Of a stretch of 64,000 nucleotides of DNA, positions 26,866 to 37,517 are shown in pieces. Both the position numbers and the translations under genes were made by a program. Each line of letters opens with the position of its first letter. Position 1 is the first letter of the stretch. The stretch covers positions 2,158,501 to 2,222,500 of the forward strand of contig JAUPFL010000001.1 in the NCBI GenBank assembly GCA_030562215.1, read 5' to 3'. Origin of the DNA: Peribacillus frigoritolerans. Lineage in GTDB: Bacteria; Bacillota; Bacilli; Bacillales; DSM-1321. Below the pieces are notes generated by a model. The model made no database searches. It was not told where the DNA came from and saw only the letters and a program-made list of their open reading frames with translations.

Positions 26866-27614
26866 TGGGTTTCAAAAATAAAACGGTGATTGTTACAGGC
26901 GCTTCGAATGGGATAGGGAGAGGCGTGGCAAAGGGATATGCAGAAAGCGGAGCTTCAGTCGTTCTCGCTGATTTGGACGAGCGGGAAGGTCTTCTGTATG
27001 TGGAAGAGCTCAAAAGTAACGGTCATGAAGCTATGTTCGTTACAACGGATGTACGCAAGGAAGCTGACATTCAACATTTGATGGATGTAACTCTAAAAAC
27101 ATATAAGACCATTGATATATTAATCAATAATGCAGGAAAGGCATTATTCAAATCGCTTTATGATCTGACGATTGAGGAATGGGACGATATGATGAATACG
27201 AATTTGCGCAGTGTTTTCCTCTGTTCCCGGGCCGCGGCAGAATCGATGCGGAAAAATGAAATGGGAGGTGCAATCATCAATATAGCATCAACGAGAGCGA
27301 TGATGTCTGAGCCGGATTCGGAATCCTATGCAGCGACAAAAGGAGGGATCAAAGCACTGACACATGCACTTGCCGCTTCTTTGGGCAAAGAGAAAATTAC
27401 GGTCAATTCGATTTCTCCGGGGTGGATTGAAACAGGAGATTATGAATCGCTTAGGGATAAAGATCACCAGCAGCATTTTTCCAATCGGGTTGGCAAACCG
27501 GAAGATATTGCAAGGGCCTGTCTTTATTTGACGGCAACGGAAAATAATTTCGTTACGGGTGAGGATCTTATCGTCGATGGAGGCATGACAAGAAAAATGG
27601 TGTACGAGGAGTAA
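26865..27614 (+). CDS. Short-chain dehydrogenase/reductase (SDR)
   Basis: A 249-residue classical SDR. TGASNGIG at residues 12-19 binds NAD(P), NNAG is at about 89-92, the catalytic Ser lies in NIASTRAM, and the Tyr/Lys pair in YAATKGG. The C-terminal GEDLIVDGGMTRKM is typical for 3-oxoacyl-ACP reductase or glucose dehydrogenase-like members. An Asp after strand 2 (VLADLDE) suggests NAD preference. The substrate cannot be assigned. The start overlaps the stop of a 24-codon ORF. Confidence 0.8.
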   Translation: MGFKNKTVIVTGASNGIGRGVAKGYAESGASVVLADLDEREGLLYVEELKSNGHEAMFVTTDVRKEADIQHLMDVTLKTYKTIDILINNAGKALFKSLYDLTIEEWDDMMNTNLRSVFLCSRAAAESMRKNEMGGAIINIASTRAMMSEPDSESYAATKGGIKALTHALAASLGKEKITVNSISPGWIETGDYESLRDKDHQQHFSNRVGKPEDIARACLYLTATENNFVTGEDLIVDGGMTRKMVYEE

Positions 27615-27615
27615 C

Positions 27616-27846
27616 TCATTTTTTCCGATAGAGATATTGCAGTTCAGTACCGAGCTCACGGTTGAGCAGCTGTTCCATTTCTTCAAGCTCTTTTATGCCG
27701 ATAGGGGGATCGGCAGCTGTCCAATGAACGGTATAAACAAAATGGTAATCTCTTATTTTTCGGAAAATGACAGGCGAATTCGGGAATTGATCAAAAATTG
27801 CCCTGATATTATAGCGTCTCATGTAGGACCACTTAACAAGCTGCAT
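27616..27846 (-). CDS. Small hypothetical protein (76 aa)
   Basis: Starts MQLVKWSYMRRYNIRAIFDQ with AAAAGGGTGG eight bases upstream. Its stop lies two bases from the convergent SDR stop. DYHFVYTVHWTAADPPIGIK and a Glu/Leu-rich C-terminal helix suggest a small alpha/beta protein. The family is not recognised. Confidence 0.5.
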   Translation of the reverse strand: MQLVKWSYMRRYNIRAIFDQFPNSPVIFRKIRDYHFVYTVHWTAADPPIGIKELEEMEQLLNRELGTELQYLYRKK

Positions 27847-27911
27847 GTAGCTACCCACCCTTTTCAAAAAGAGATCAATGACTGCCAGGATGGCAGCCAT
27901 TGGTCCGGTTC

Positions 27912-28702
27912 TTATTTATCGTTGAATAAATTGAATAAGCCTCTAGCTACGCTGCCTTCTTCGGATGATCCTCCATTTTGCGGCGCTGCAGCAAATACAC
28001 GGCTGGCAAGCCGGCTGAATGGCAAAGATTGCACCCAGACTGTCCCGGGCCCTTTTAATGTTGCAAAGAATAAACCTTCGCCTCCGAACAAAGCGGTTTT
28101 CACGCCTTTTACAGTTTCGATATTATAATCTACCCCGCTAGTCATTGCCACTAAACATCCTGTATCGACGCGTAAAATCTCCCCTGCTGCCAATTCCTTT
28201 TTATGGATCGTGCCGCCGGCATGAACGAAGGTCATTCCATCTCCTTCTAGTTTTTGCATGATGAAGCCTTCACCGCCAAAGAAGCCTGCCCCTATTTTTC
28301 TCTGAAACTCAATTCCGACCGAAACGCCTTTTGCAGCCGCCAGGAAAGCGTCCTTTTGACAAATGATTTTCCCGCCTAGCTCGCTTAAATCCATCGGGAT
28401 GATTTTCCCTGGATAAGGCGAGGCGAATGAAACGTGTTTTTATCTCGTCCTTCATTCGTAAAAGCCGTCATGAAAAGACTCTCACCAGTAAGGAGCCGTT
28501 TCCCGGCACCGAATAGCTTACCCATCATACCGCTGTCACCATTCGAAGACCCATCACCAAAGATGGTTTCCATCTTGATTTGATCTTCCATCATCATTAA
28601 ACTTCCAGCTTCGGCAATCACCGTTTCCTGAGGGTCCAATTCCACTTCAACAAACTGCATGTCATCTCCATATAACTTAAAATCTATTTCATGATTATTC
28701 AA
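27912..28702 (-). CDS. AIM24/TIGR00266 family protein, frameshifted
   Basis: About 263 residues of the beta-rich AIM24 (TIGR00266) family, which has no established enzymatic role. Conserved segments: [24 protein letters not shown]-like [20 protein letters not shown], and [20 protein letters not shown]. One missing base in the run at 28437-28441 splits it; restored it reads [20 protein letters not shown]. The likely start is the TTG at 28702, with GGGAGG eight bases upstream. The C-terminus is Gly/Ser-rich ([13 protein letters not shown]). Confidence 0.8.
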
Positions 28703-28845
28703 TTTCCATTCCTCCCATCCGCTTATTTTCATTGTAAAAGATAAACTCTTAACCTGCCAATATTTTTCAGTTTACTGCTGTAATTTATATATTTTTTGTT
28801 TTCAAGGGTATATCTAGTAAAATGAAGAAAGAAAAAACAGCATGA

Positions 28846-30383
<1,538 letters not shown>

Positions 30384-30450
30384 AGTATGTAAGGGCATTA
30401 ATAGGGAGAGATGAATACAGAACGTACAAACTTAAAAAAGGGGTGGTAAT

Positions 30451-30918
30451 ATGTTAGTTAAGGATTTCATGATAAGGGAAGTCTTTGTAGCCCGTCCTGA
30501 TTTTACATTAAAGGAAATTCTGCGGATCTTGATCGATAATAAAGTGGGCGGGGTCCCCGTTGTGGATGAACATGATAGGCTATTGGGAATGGTGACGGAC
30601 GGGGATATCCTTCGTTACTTAACGCCTGCAGAGGAAGCCATCATGGGGTATTTCACCTATATTACGGTTCTTCCTGGTGAAGAATTGGATGAAAAGGTTA
30701 CATCCAAAATGAATGATAAAGTCTCACAAATCATTAAAAATAAAAGGATTACAAAGCTATCTCCCGAAGACCCGTTAGATGAATTGATAAAGGTCCTGTC
30801 CAAGCATCATTTCAAGAAAATCCCCGTCGTGGACAAAAATGATAAAGTCGTCGGCATCATCAGCAGGGGAGATGCACTTAGGGCCCTTTATAAGGAATTC
30901 GTTCAAAAGCTAGAATAA
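30451..30918 (+). CDS. CBS-domain pair protein
   Basis: A 155-residue stand-alone CBS pair. CBS1 covers about residues 1-60 (MLVKDFMIREVFVARPDFTL, GMVTDGDILRYL) and CBS2 about 85-150 (LSEDPLDEL-like segment, GIISRGDALRALY). Such proteins bind adenine nucleotides and act as sensors. AAAAGGGGTGG precedes the ATG and a strong terminator follows. The partner is unknown. Confidence 0.85.
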   Translation: MLVKDFMIREVFVARPDFTLKEILRILIDNKVGGVPVVDEHDRLLGMVTDGDILRYLTPAEEAIMGYFTYITVLPGEELDEKVTSKMNDKVSQIIKNKRITKLSPEDPLDELIKVLSKHHFKKIPVVDKNDKVVGIISRGDALRALYKEFVQKLE

Positions 30919-30928
30919 ATGGAGCATC

Positions 30929-30962
30929 AAAAAGGCCTGCTCGTAATCGAGCAGGCCTTTTT
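30929..30962. terminator. Bidirectional terminator
   Basis: AAAAAGGCCTGCTCG and CGAGCAGGCCTTTTT form a perfect stem with a TAAT loop, between the CBS gene and the convergent PBP gene. Confidence 0.9.
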
Positions 30963-30983
30963 GTATTTATCAATGAGTGCTTT

Positions 30984-33083
30984 CTACTGCTTTATCTGCA
31001 TCAGATTCACCTTTTGCTCTTTTTCCTTCAATTTAAAGTAGGCGTCCATTACGTCCCGCCCGATGCGTTTGTTAATATCATCAGAGGGCTGGCCTTGATA
31101 CACCCATGGCACGACGACAGAGAATGCCACTTCCGGATTATTGTGAGGTGCATAACCTACAAGCGTCAGATTGATAGTCGGGACTGGCGCGCTATATTGA
31201 TTCCTCCGCGGTCCGTCGTAAAAGGCCTCGGCAGTGCCCGTTTTTGCTGCCGCACGGTAGGACTTCCCGCCGAAATATTTATATGCCGTCCCGCCTGGCT
31301 CCTGGGCAACCTGCCTGAATCCTTCCTGGACACGCTGCATCCAAACGTCTTTCCCGCCTAAATCGTTTAACACTTTGGGACTCATTGTTTTAAAGACGCT
31401 GCCCAATTCATTGTGTTCGTTGGATGGATTCCTGATTTCCCTGACCATATGGGGCTCAAGCCTTTTTCCGCCGTTTGCAATCGTCGAAACGTACTGTGCC
31501 AATTGCATGGGTGTATATGTATCATACTGGCCAATCGATAAATCCAGCAGCAATCCGTCTGTTGACATATCGACGCCTTTAAACCCTACGGATTCATTTG
31601 GCAGGTCGATTCCTGTACGTACACCCAATCCAAATTGGGCATAATGATTCCGCATGATGGAATAAGCTTCCCGGTTGATTCCTAACGGCCGGTTAGGGAT
31701 ATAATGACCGCCGGCAATTTTGATTGCCGTCATGAACATATAGACATTCGACGATTTCTTTAACGCAGAGACATCGGTTACATAACCCAAATCACTATAA
31801 GATCCTTTGGGCTTAGCCCCTGCTAAAAGAAGTTTTCTGTCAAAAAAGCTGACCCTGGTGCGATGGCTCCTGTCTGAAAGCCTGTATAGACAGTGGCTCC
31901 TTTAACAGATGATCCCATCGTATAGGATGTCGTAATGTTTCCAAGGGCGAAATCGTTCATTTCGGTTAATCCGGTTTTACTGTTACGGCCGTATTGCCTG
32001 CCTGCCATCGTGAGCACCTCGCCTGTATTCGGGTCCATTAAAACGACGAAGGCACGATCCAATAAGTATGTGTTTCCCTTAGCCTTGGTTTTGCGCAATT
32101 CGCTCTCGATGATTTTTTCAACCTGCTGCTGCAGCTCCATATCAATTGTAAGGACCAAGTCTTTTCCGCTTTGCCCTTCAGTGAGGGTATTCGTTTTGAT
32201 AACTTCCCTTTGCTCAGCACATTTTCAATCCGCGTCTTTTGACCGCGCAGGACATCTTCATATTGTTTTTCGATATAACTTTTTCCGACCCGGTCATTCC
32301 TGGTATAGTCGCGTGCCAGGTAATAGTCGATATTTTCACTGGGAATGCCTTCTTCGGAAGAAGAGACCTTGCCAAGAACCGAGCGGAGGGTCTCATCATA
32401 CTTATAGGTCCTTTCCCAATCCGTCGTTACATCCACGCCTGGCATTTCATCCAAATGTTCACTGACCCTGGCGAATTCCTTAGTGGTGACATCTTTATTC
32501 TTCACGATCGACGGTGCGAGGGCATAGCCGCTATTGAATTCCCGGAAGATGGCGATCACTTCCAATTCATCCTTGGTGAATTCCTTGATATTCTCATCTG
32601 TTACCCGTTCCATTTGAAGTTTGTATAAATCTTTTTGCTCAAGTTTCTTTTCGACCACTTTCTTCCTCTCGGCCTTGGTGATCAAGGCTTCGGCTTCTTT
32701 CGGATGCTTTAAAATCCAAAAATCCTTTTTATCCGGAAGGGTTACCTTTTTGGTATCCTTTTCTATCAAGGTAGCAAGGACCTCTGCCGTCTTCACCATA
32801 TCGGCCGTTTTCGTATTCGGGTATTTCGTATAGGTGATCGCATTACGCGGCTCATTATCAACGACCGGATTCAAGTTGCGGTCATACATCTTGCCACGGG
32901 GAACGGGGGTATTGGCCACATCGTTTTCCGTTCGGTCGACTTCGCGGAGGTAATCATCCCCATACACGATTTGGACGATGCCAAGCCGGATTATTAAGCT
33001 TGAAAATAAAATGAATATTAAAAAAAACATAAAGTTCAGTCGGAAAGGAATTGGGGTTTTTTTCTTTTTTCTTTGGCCATCAT
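30984..33083 (-). CDS. Class B penicillin-binding protein (transpeptidase), frameshifted
   Basis: About 700 residues, PBP2/PbpA-PbpH type, cross-links peptidoglycan for side-wall growth. One N-terminal TM helix (FFLIFILFSSLIIRLGIVQI), a dimerisation domain (RGKMYDRNLNPVVDN), and a transpeptidase domain with SxxK in GSSVKGAT, SxN in SSNVYM and KTGT. The start at 33083 has AAAGGA upstream. Three missing bases break it: run at 33057-33063, near 32204 (GGGAAG), and run at 31842-31847. Every catalytic motif is present when joined. The PBP2-like length and domain order match the family. Confidence 0.88.
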
Positions 33084-33339
33084 TAACATTCCTTTCTAGT
33101 AAAAGTAAAAAATAAGAAAATTCCTATCTCCAATGATATATAAAATTAACTTATTTTTCTATGCTTTATCCGTAAATTTATCTATATTTCCAAAAGAATG
33201 TCTTGAAGCTATATAATTCCTAGTAATCTTATAATTGGGAAAATTGATATACATATAATGGCCAATGAGTCTGAAGGGGATTTAATAGATAAAGAGAGGG
33301 AGAAGCGGAACAGCGGCAATCATGAGGAGGGATGTGTGT

Positions 33340-33444
33340 ATGGGGCGCTCATATAAAAAAGGGGAACATAAACCAAGGTACTTGGAAAGAAGTCTTGTAC
33401 ATGAACGTTTAATGATTATAAACCTTAGTATCCATTCACAATGA
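33340..33444 (+). CDS. Small basic ORF (34 aa)
   Basis: MGRSYKKGEHKPRYLERSLV and onward, preceded by GAGGAGGGA nine bases upstream. It lies in the 380-base gap between the PBP gene and a minus-strand hypothetical gene. It is strongly basic at the N-terminus and unrecognised. Confidence 0.3.
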   Translation: MGRSYKKGEHKPRYLERSLVHERLMIINLSIHSQ

Positions 33445-33464
33445 CTTAAGTACCATGATAAGCA

Positions 33465-33817
33465 TTATTTTGCTTCATATTTCCTAACGGGAGTTTGGGT
33501 CGTGACACAGATAATCTCTTTGAAATATCCGCATAGCTCAAGCCATTTTTCAGGGTAAATATAGTTGAACCGTTCAATCGTTTCTAGGGAGTGAAGCACA
33601 AGGCAATCGATTTGCCCCGTTTTTTATTTCGTAAATTGGATAGAAGCTCATGCGGGATGGTGTAATAATGGTGGAGTTGATACGGATTGAGTATGACCGG
33701 GGAAATATTCTTCTCTTCCATATACCTGTTTGTCACGATTTTTTGGATTACAAAGCTTTCATCCGTATGTAAATCCCCGATTTTGTAATTTGGATTCAAT
33801 AGTACAATGCCTCTCAT
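33465..33817 (-). CDS. Hypothetical protein, frameshifted
   Basis: About 118 residues in two frames. The first part runs MRGIVLLNPNYKIGDLHTDE to NLRNKKRG; one missing C (G on the coding strand) in the run at 33615-33618 breaks it. The second part, QIDCLVLHSLETIERFNYIY then PEKWLELCGYFKEIICVTTQ, ends at 33465. Charged alpha/beta composition, no signal peptide. I do not recognise the family. Confidence 0.5.
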
Positions 33818-33890
33818 TTGGTTCACCCATTCTTTTTGCTAACCATTCTTGCCAAATGGGGGATGGGATATTCAAAGTAAGAGGCTTATG

Positions 33891-35259
33891 CTAGAAAATG
33901 GCTTTCATTTCGTTAAGGGTTTTGAGCTGCTTGACATTTTCGAGCACTTCGTTGGTCAGGTCAGCCTTTTTAATGATCGGTAAGCTTCGTAAATCTTCCA
34001 TGAAGCTTTCATTCGTGAACCAATCAAAGGAGTGGGGAGGAAAGAATAGTTGATCTTCCCATGCATCATGAAGAGTGGGGCTGTAGATTTTATCATCTTT
34101 TGACGTGGATCCATCAGAGGTATATATGCTTGCCCAGTAATCCTCTCTGGAACCCGTGTGGGAATCTCTTTTGTAAAATGGCCGACACCGCGAAAAACCA
34201 CCGGATGCTGAAAAAGAAGCCCATATAATAATTTCCCCGTTTCAATACGCTGTTTCGGGTCGGCAAAGCGTTCGACGGTAAGGCCTGTCAAAGAATGAAG
34301 TCCTTTTTGCTTGTTTTCATAGGGAAAAATCACTTTCATGAAGCCTAAGTGTTCCTGAAGCTGAAAATCAAGCCTTCGGAGGATTTCACCATGACGGGTG
34401 CGTTTTAAGATCCTTTCCTGAAGCATTCTTTGTTCATTAATGATGAGGGCCGTTGTCAAAAGGGGTGAATGGGGCTCTTCGATGAAAGATTCCCAAATCG
34501 GGGCCATGAATCTTGAAATGCGGAATACTGGTAAATACCTTCTTAACGGAAGTTCTTTTTGTTTAGAATGTTCATATAAAAGAAGCTGGGGAAGGCATCT
34601 GCAAATATGGCTGAATTGGCGCGCTCAAGGAACAGGAAAATTTCTGCCGGTCCGCTCGGTCAAGGAGATGGGTCATGGCTGAACTTTTCAGGTCAGTCAT
34701 ATGGTATCCTCCATTCCTCGAAACCATATGTGCTAAAAAGGCCCAATGGACCTCTGGATTACGATTGTAAAAGGCAAGATAGGCTTGTGTTCTTGTGATA
34801 TTGTTCCGGTTCAAGGCAGCCGTCTCGGCCCGAATGCTTTTTATCAGAGCGGATTCCTCGGGGAAAAAAGCTTTTGACTCATCAAAAGGCTGAAAGAGCT
34901 CTTTTTGTAAACGCGATTTTAGTGTGTCATATCTTTCAGCATCGATGATCGGTTTTGTTTTGGCAGGGTGTTTACCCAACAGCTTTTGCAAATATTGGGA
35001 GAGCATACATTTCACCACGAATGTTTTTCGATCATTATATGCAGAGCAGTCAATAAAGGGGCGTTGCAATTGCAATGCCCCCAAGGTGATGTCATCTTTT
35101 TTCTTCTTTTCCCGGTACAATAAAATATAATAAACGATCCAGAAAAGAAACACGGGAATGAAGGATAAAAATCTATATTCGATCGGGACGGCAAATAAGA
35201 TGAAAATGGCTGATAATAAAAAAGGGAACCGCCAGGAGTATATATTTTCTCCATTGCAT
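33891..35259 (-). CDS. YppC-like DUF2515 protein, frameshifted
   Basis: About 456 residues. The N-terminus has two hydrophobic segments (FLLSAIFILFAVPI and FIPVFLFWIVYYILLY). The family signature is clear: NRNNITRTQAYLAFYNRNPE followed by HWAFLAHMVSRNGGYHMTDL. The C-terminal half contains EHSKQKELPLRRYLPVFRIS and WEDQLFFPPHSFDWF. Three missing bases (runs at 35217-35223, 34637-34640 and 34175-34178) split it. AAGGAGG is eight bases before the ATG at 35259. Function unknown; the family is largely confined to Bacillales. Confidence 0.75.
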
Positions 35260-35334
35260 ATGCTGAACCTCCTTAGGTTGCGTCATTCTTATTAGAATAA
35301 AGGATTATCAATCAATAATCTAGAAAAGTCACAA

Positions 35335-35363
35335 TTGACAAAAATATGCAAACGTAGTAATCT
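35335..35363 (+). promoter_or_regulatory. SigmaA-type promoter for the bmr leader and operon
   Basis: TTGACA and TAATCT with a 17-base spacer. It lies about 50 bases upstream of the 25-codon leader ORF. Confidence 0.6.
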
Positions 35364-35415
35364 TTAAAAATAAGTTAAAAATTACCATTAATTAATGAAA
35401 AAGGAGGCGAACGTC

Positions 35416-35493
35416 ATGACTAAATCAGTTAAGCAAAGTGATGTCACAATCGAATATCATACGTCCGCCTGCCCTGACACCTTGTCTTTCTAG
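35416..35493 (+). CDS. 25-aa leader peptide upstream of bmrC-bmrD
   Basis: MTKSVKQSDVTIEYHTSACP plus DTLSF, with the strong ribosome binding site AAAGGAGG. Two terminator hairpins follow before the exporter genes. In B. subtilis the bmrCD operon is controlled by ribosome-mediated attenuation through a translated leader, bmrB. This ORF occupies the same position but is shorter, and I cannot show homology. GCCTGC inside the ORF (35467-35472) can pair with GCAGGT in the first terminator's left arm, a possible antiterminator. Confidence 0.55.
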   Translation: MTKSVKQSDVTIEYHTSACPDTLSF

Positions 35494-35525
35494 ACTAGGG
35501 ATTCATTATTTCCATTCATCATTTT

Positions 35526-35563
35526 AAAGCGCAGGTTGTGGAATTTTCGCGGCCTGCGCTTTT
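35526..35563 (+). terminator. Attenuator terminator 1
   Basis: AAAGCGCAGG and CCTGCGCTTT arms, 33 bases after the leader stop codon and ahead of bmrC. Confidence 0.7.
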
Positions 35564-35583
35564 ATATGTGTTATTACGCATCT

Positions 35584-35616
35584 AAAAAAGCTTCCGCTAA
35601 TTGGCGGGGGCTTTTT
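35584..35616 (+). terminator. Attenuator terminator 2
   Basis: AAAAAAGCTTCCGC and GCGGGGGCTTTTT arms with an ATTG-type loop and T run. It is a second hairpin directly after the first and upstream of bmrC. Confidence 0.65.
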
Positions 35617-35676
35617 GGCATTTGGGATCCAGGTGCATTAGCACCCTTTCCATATAAAGGATAGGAGGAATTTTTA

Positions 35677-35733
35677 ATGAGACAAAAGACGTTGGAAATC
35701 TTATTGCAGCCGGGAGATCCAGAAAGCGGTTAG
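35677..35733 (+). CDS. 18-codon ORF before bmrC
   Basis: MRQKTLEILLQPGDPESG, preceded by TAGGAGGAA. It ends 34 bases before the bmrC start and may be a second leader or couple translation. Confidence 0.3.
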   Translation: MRQKTLEILLQPGDPESG

Positions 35734-35767
35734 CGAGTGAAAGGTTTGACCAAAAGGGAGGGAATTC

Positions 35768-37517
35768 ATGTTTGCGATTTTTAAAAAGCTGTCCTGGTTC
35801 TTTAAAGAACAGTGGCAGCGGTACACCTTGGCGATTTTATTTCTATGTCTAGTGAATATCTTGGAGGTTATCCCGCCAAAACTTGTCGGGAATGCGATCG
35901 ATGATATGAACAATGGCAGCATGACGCAGGAAGGGGTCATGAAATACGTTATTTATTTGCTCTTGGTACTGATCGGCAGTTACCTATTTGGTTACTTATG
36001 GAGTTATCTGTTATTCGGCGGTGGAAATTTGGTCGAACGAAAACTAAGGTCTGGATTTATGGGACATTTGCTGAAAATGACGCCGAGTTTTTATGAAAAA
36101 ACCGTACAGGGGATTTAATGGCAAGGGCAACCAATGATTTGAAGGCCATATCCCTCACAGCTGGTTTCGGGATATTGACCCTCGTTGACGCGGTGCTTTT
36201 CACCATTACGGTAGTGGTCATGATGGGAGCCACGATCAGCTGGCAGTTGACGATTGCGGCTGTGTTGCCCCTTCCGATCATGGCAGTGATGATGCAAATT
36301 TACGTGAAGAAAATTTACAAACGTTTTACGGATGCACAAGCAGCCTTTGGTACTTTAAATGACAAGGTCCTGGAATCCATTTCAGGTGTCCGTGTTATCC
36401 GGGCCTATGTCCAGGAACGGGCAGATGAAAAGCGGTTTAAGGAAATGACTGAGGATGTATATCGCAAAAATCTGGCAGTGGCAAGGATTGACGCCCTCTT
36501 CGATCCGACGATCAGCATTATCATCGGCATCAGTTATTTAATCGGATTGGGCTATGGGGCTTATCTTGTGTTTCAACAGGCCATAACGCTTGGCGGACTT
36601 GTTTCGTTCAATGTGTACCTAGGCATGTTAATCTGGCCGATGATTGCGGTGGGAGAACTGATCAATGTCATGCAAAGGGGAAATGCTTCGCTAGACCGTG
36701 TTCAGGATACCCTTTCGTATGAAGCGGATGTGAAGAATTCAATGGGACTGGAGAGTATTACGAATCCGGGGAATATCCATTTCAATTCAGTGCATTTTAC
36801 ATACCCTTCCTCAACGGTTGTGAATCTATCCGATATTTCAGTTCAGCTTGAGCGCGGTCAAACATTGGGGATAGTGGGGAAAACAGGTAGTGGAAAAACG
36901 ACATTCGTGAAGCAATTGCTGCGGGAATATCCTTTAGGAACAGGTGAAATCGCCTTTGCAGGCATGCCGCTGGAGCAACTGCACCTTGAAGATATTCGTA
37001 AATGGATCGGATATGTTCCACAGGACCATTTTTTATTCTCGAAGACTGTTAGGGAAAATATCTTATTCGGTAAAATGGATGCAACGGAAGATGAACTGGC
37101 TGAAGCTATCCGGCTTGCTGATTTTGAGAAGGACTTAATGATGCTGCCAAACCGTCTTGAGACACTCGTCGGTGAGAAGGGTGTCGCTCTATCCGGTGGG
37201 CAAAAGCAGAGGATCTCGATTGCCAGGGCATTGATCAAAAATCCGGAAATCCTTATATTGGATGATTCCTTATCCGCTGTCGATGCAAAAACGGAAACGA
37301 CGATCATCGAAAATATCCAAAATGAACGGGCAGGAAAACGACCATCATCACAACCCACCGCTTATCGGCCGTTCAGCACGCGGACAGGATTATCGTGTTG
37401 GACAGCGGAAAGATCATCGAAGAGGGGACTCACGCGGATTTACTGGAAAATGATGGCTGGTATAGGGAGCAATATGAACGACAGCAGGTTGACGAAGGGA
37501 AGGAGGTGAAGGCATGA
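35768..37517 (+). CDS. bmrC: Multidrug ABC exporter half-transporter BmrC-like, frameshifted
   Basis: About 583 residues: six-helix membrane domain, then NBD. Walker A is GKTGSGKTT, signature LSGGQKQRISIA, Walker B ILILDDSLSAVDA. The catalytic Glu after Walker B is Asp, as in the degenerate-site partner of the BmrC/BmrD (YheI/YheH) heterodimer. Missing bases near 36107-36110 (restored FYEKTGTGDLMARATN) and in the A run near 37333-37337 (restored AGKTTIITTHRLSAVQHADR) break the frame. The stop overlaps the bmrD start. It is preceded by a leader ORF and tandem terminators that suggest attenuation, possibly induced by ribosome-targeting drugs. Confidence 0.88.

Noticed and set aside
27637..28128. 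163-codon plus-strand frame opposite the AIM24 and small hypothetical genes
   Set aside because: It overlaps two better-supported minus-strand genes and has no start signal.
31935..32465. 176-codon plus-strand frame inside the class B PBP gene
   Set aside because: Antisense to the PBP; the PBP reading has family motifs on both sides of its frameshifts.
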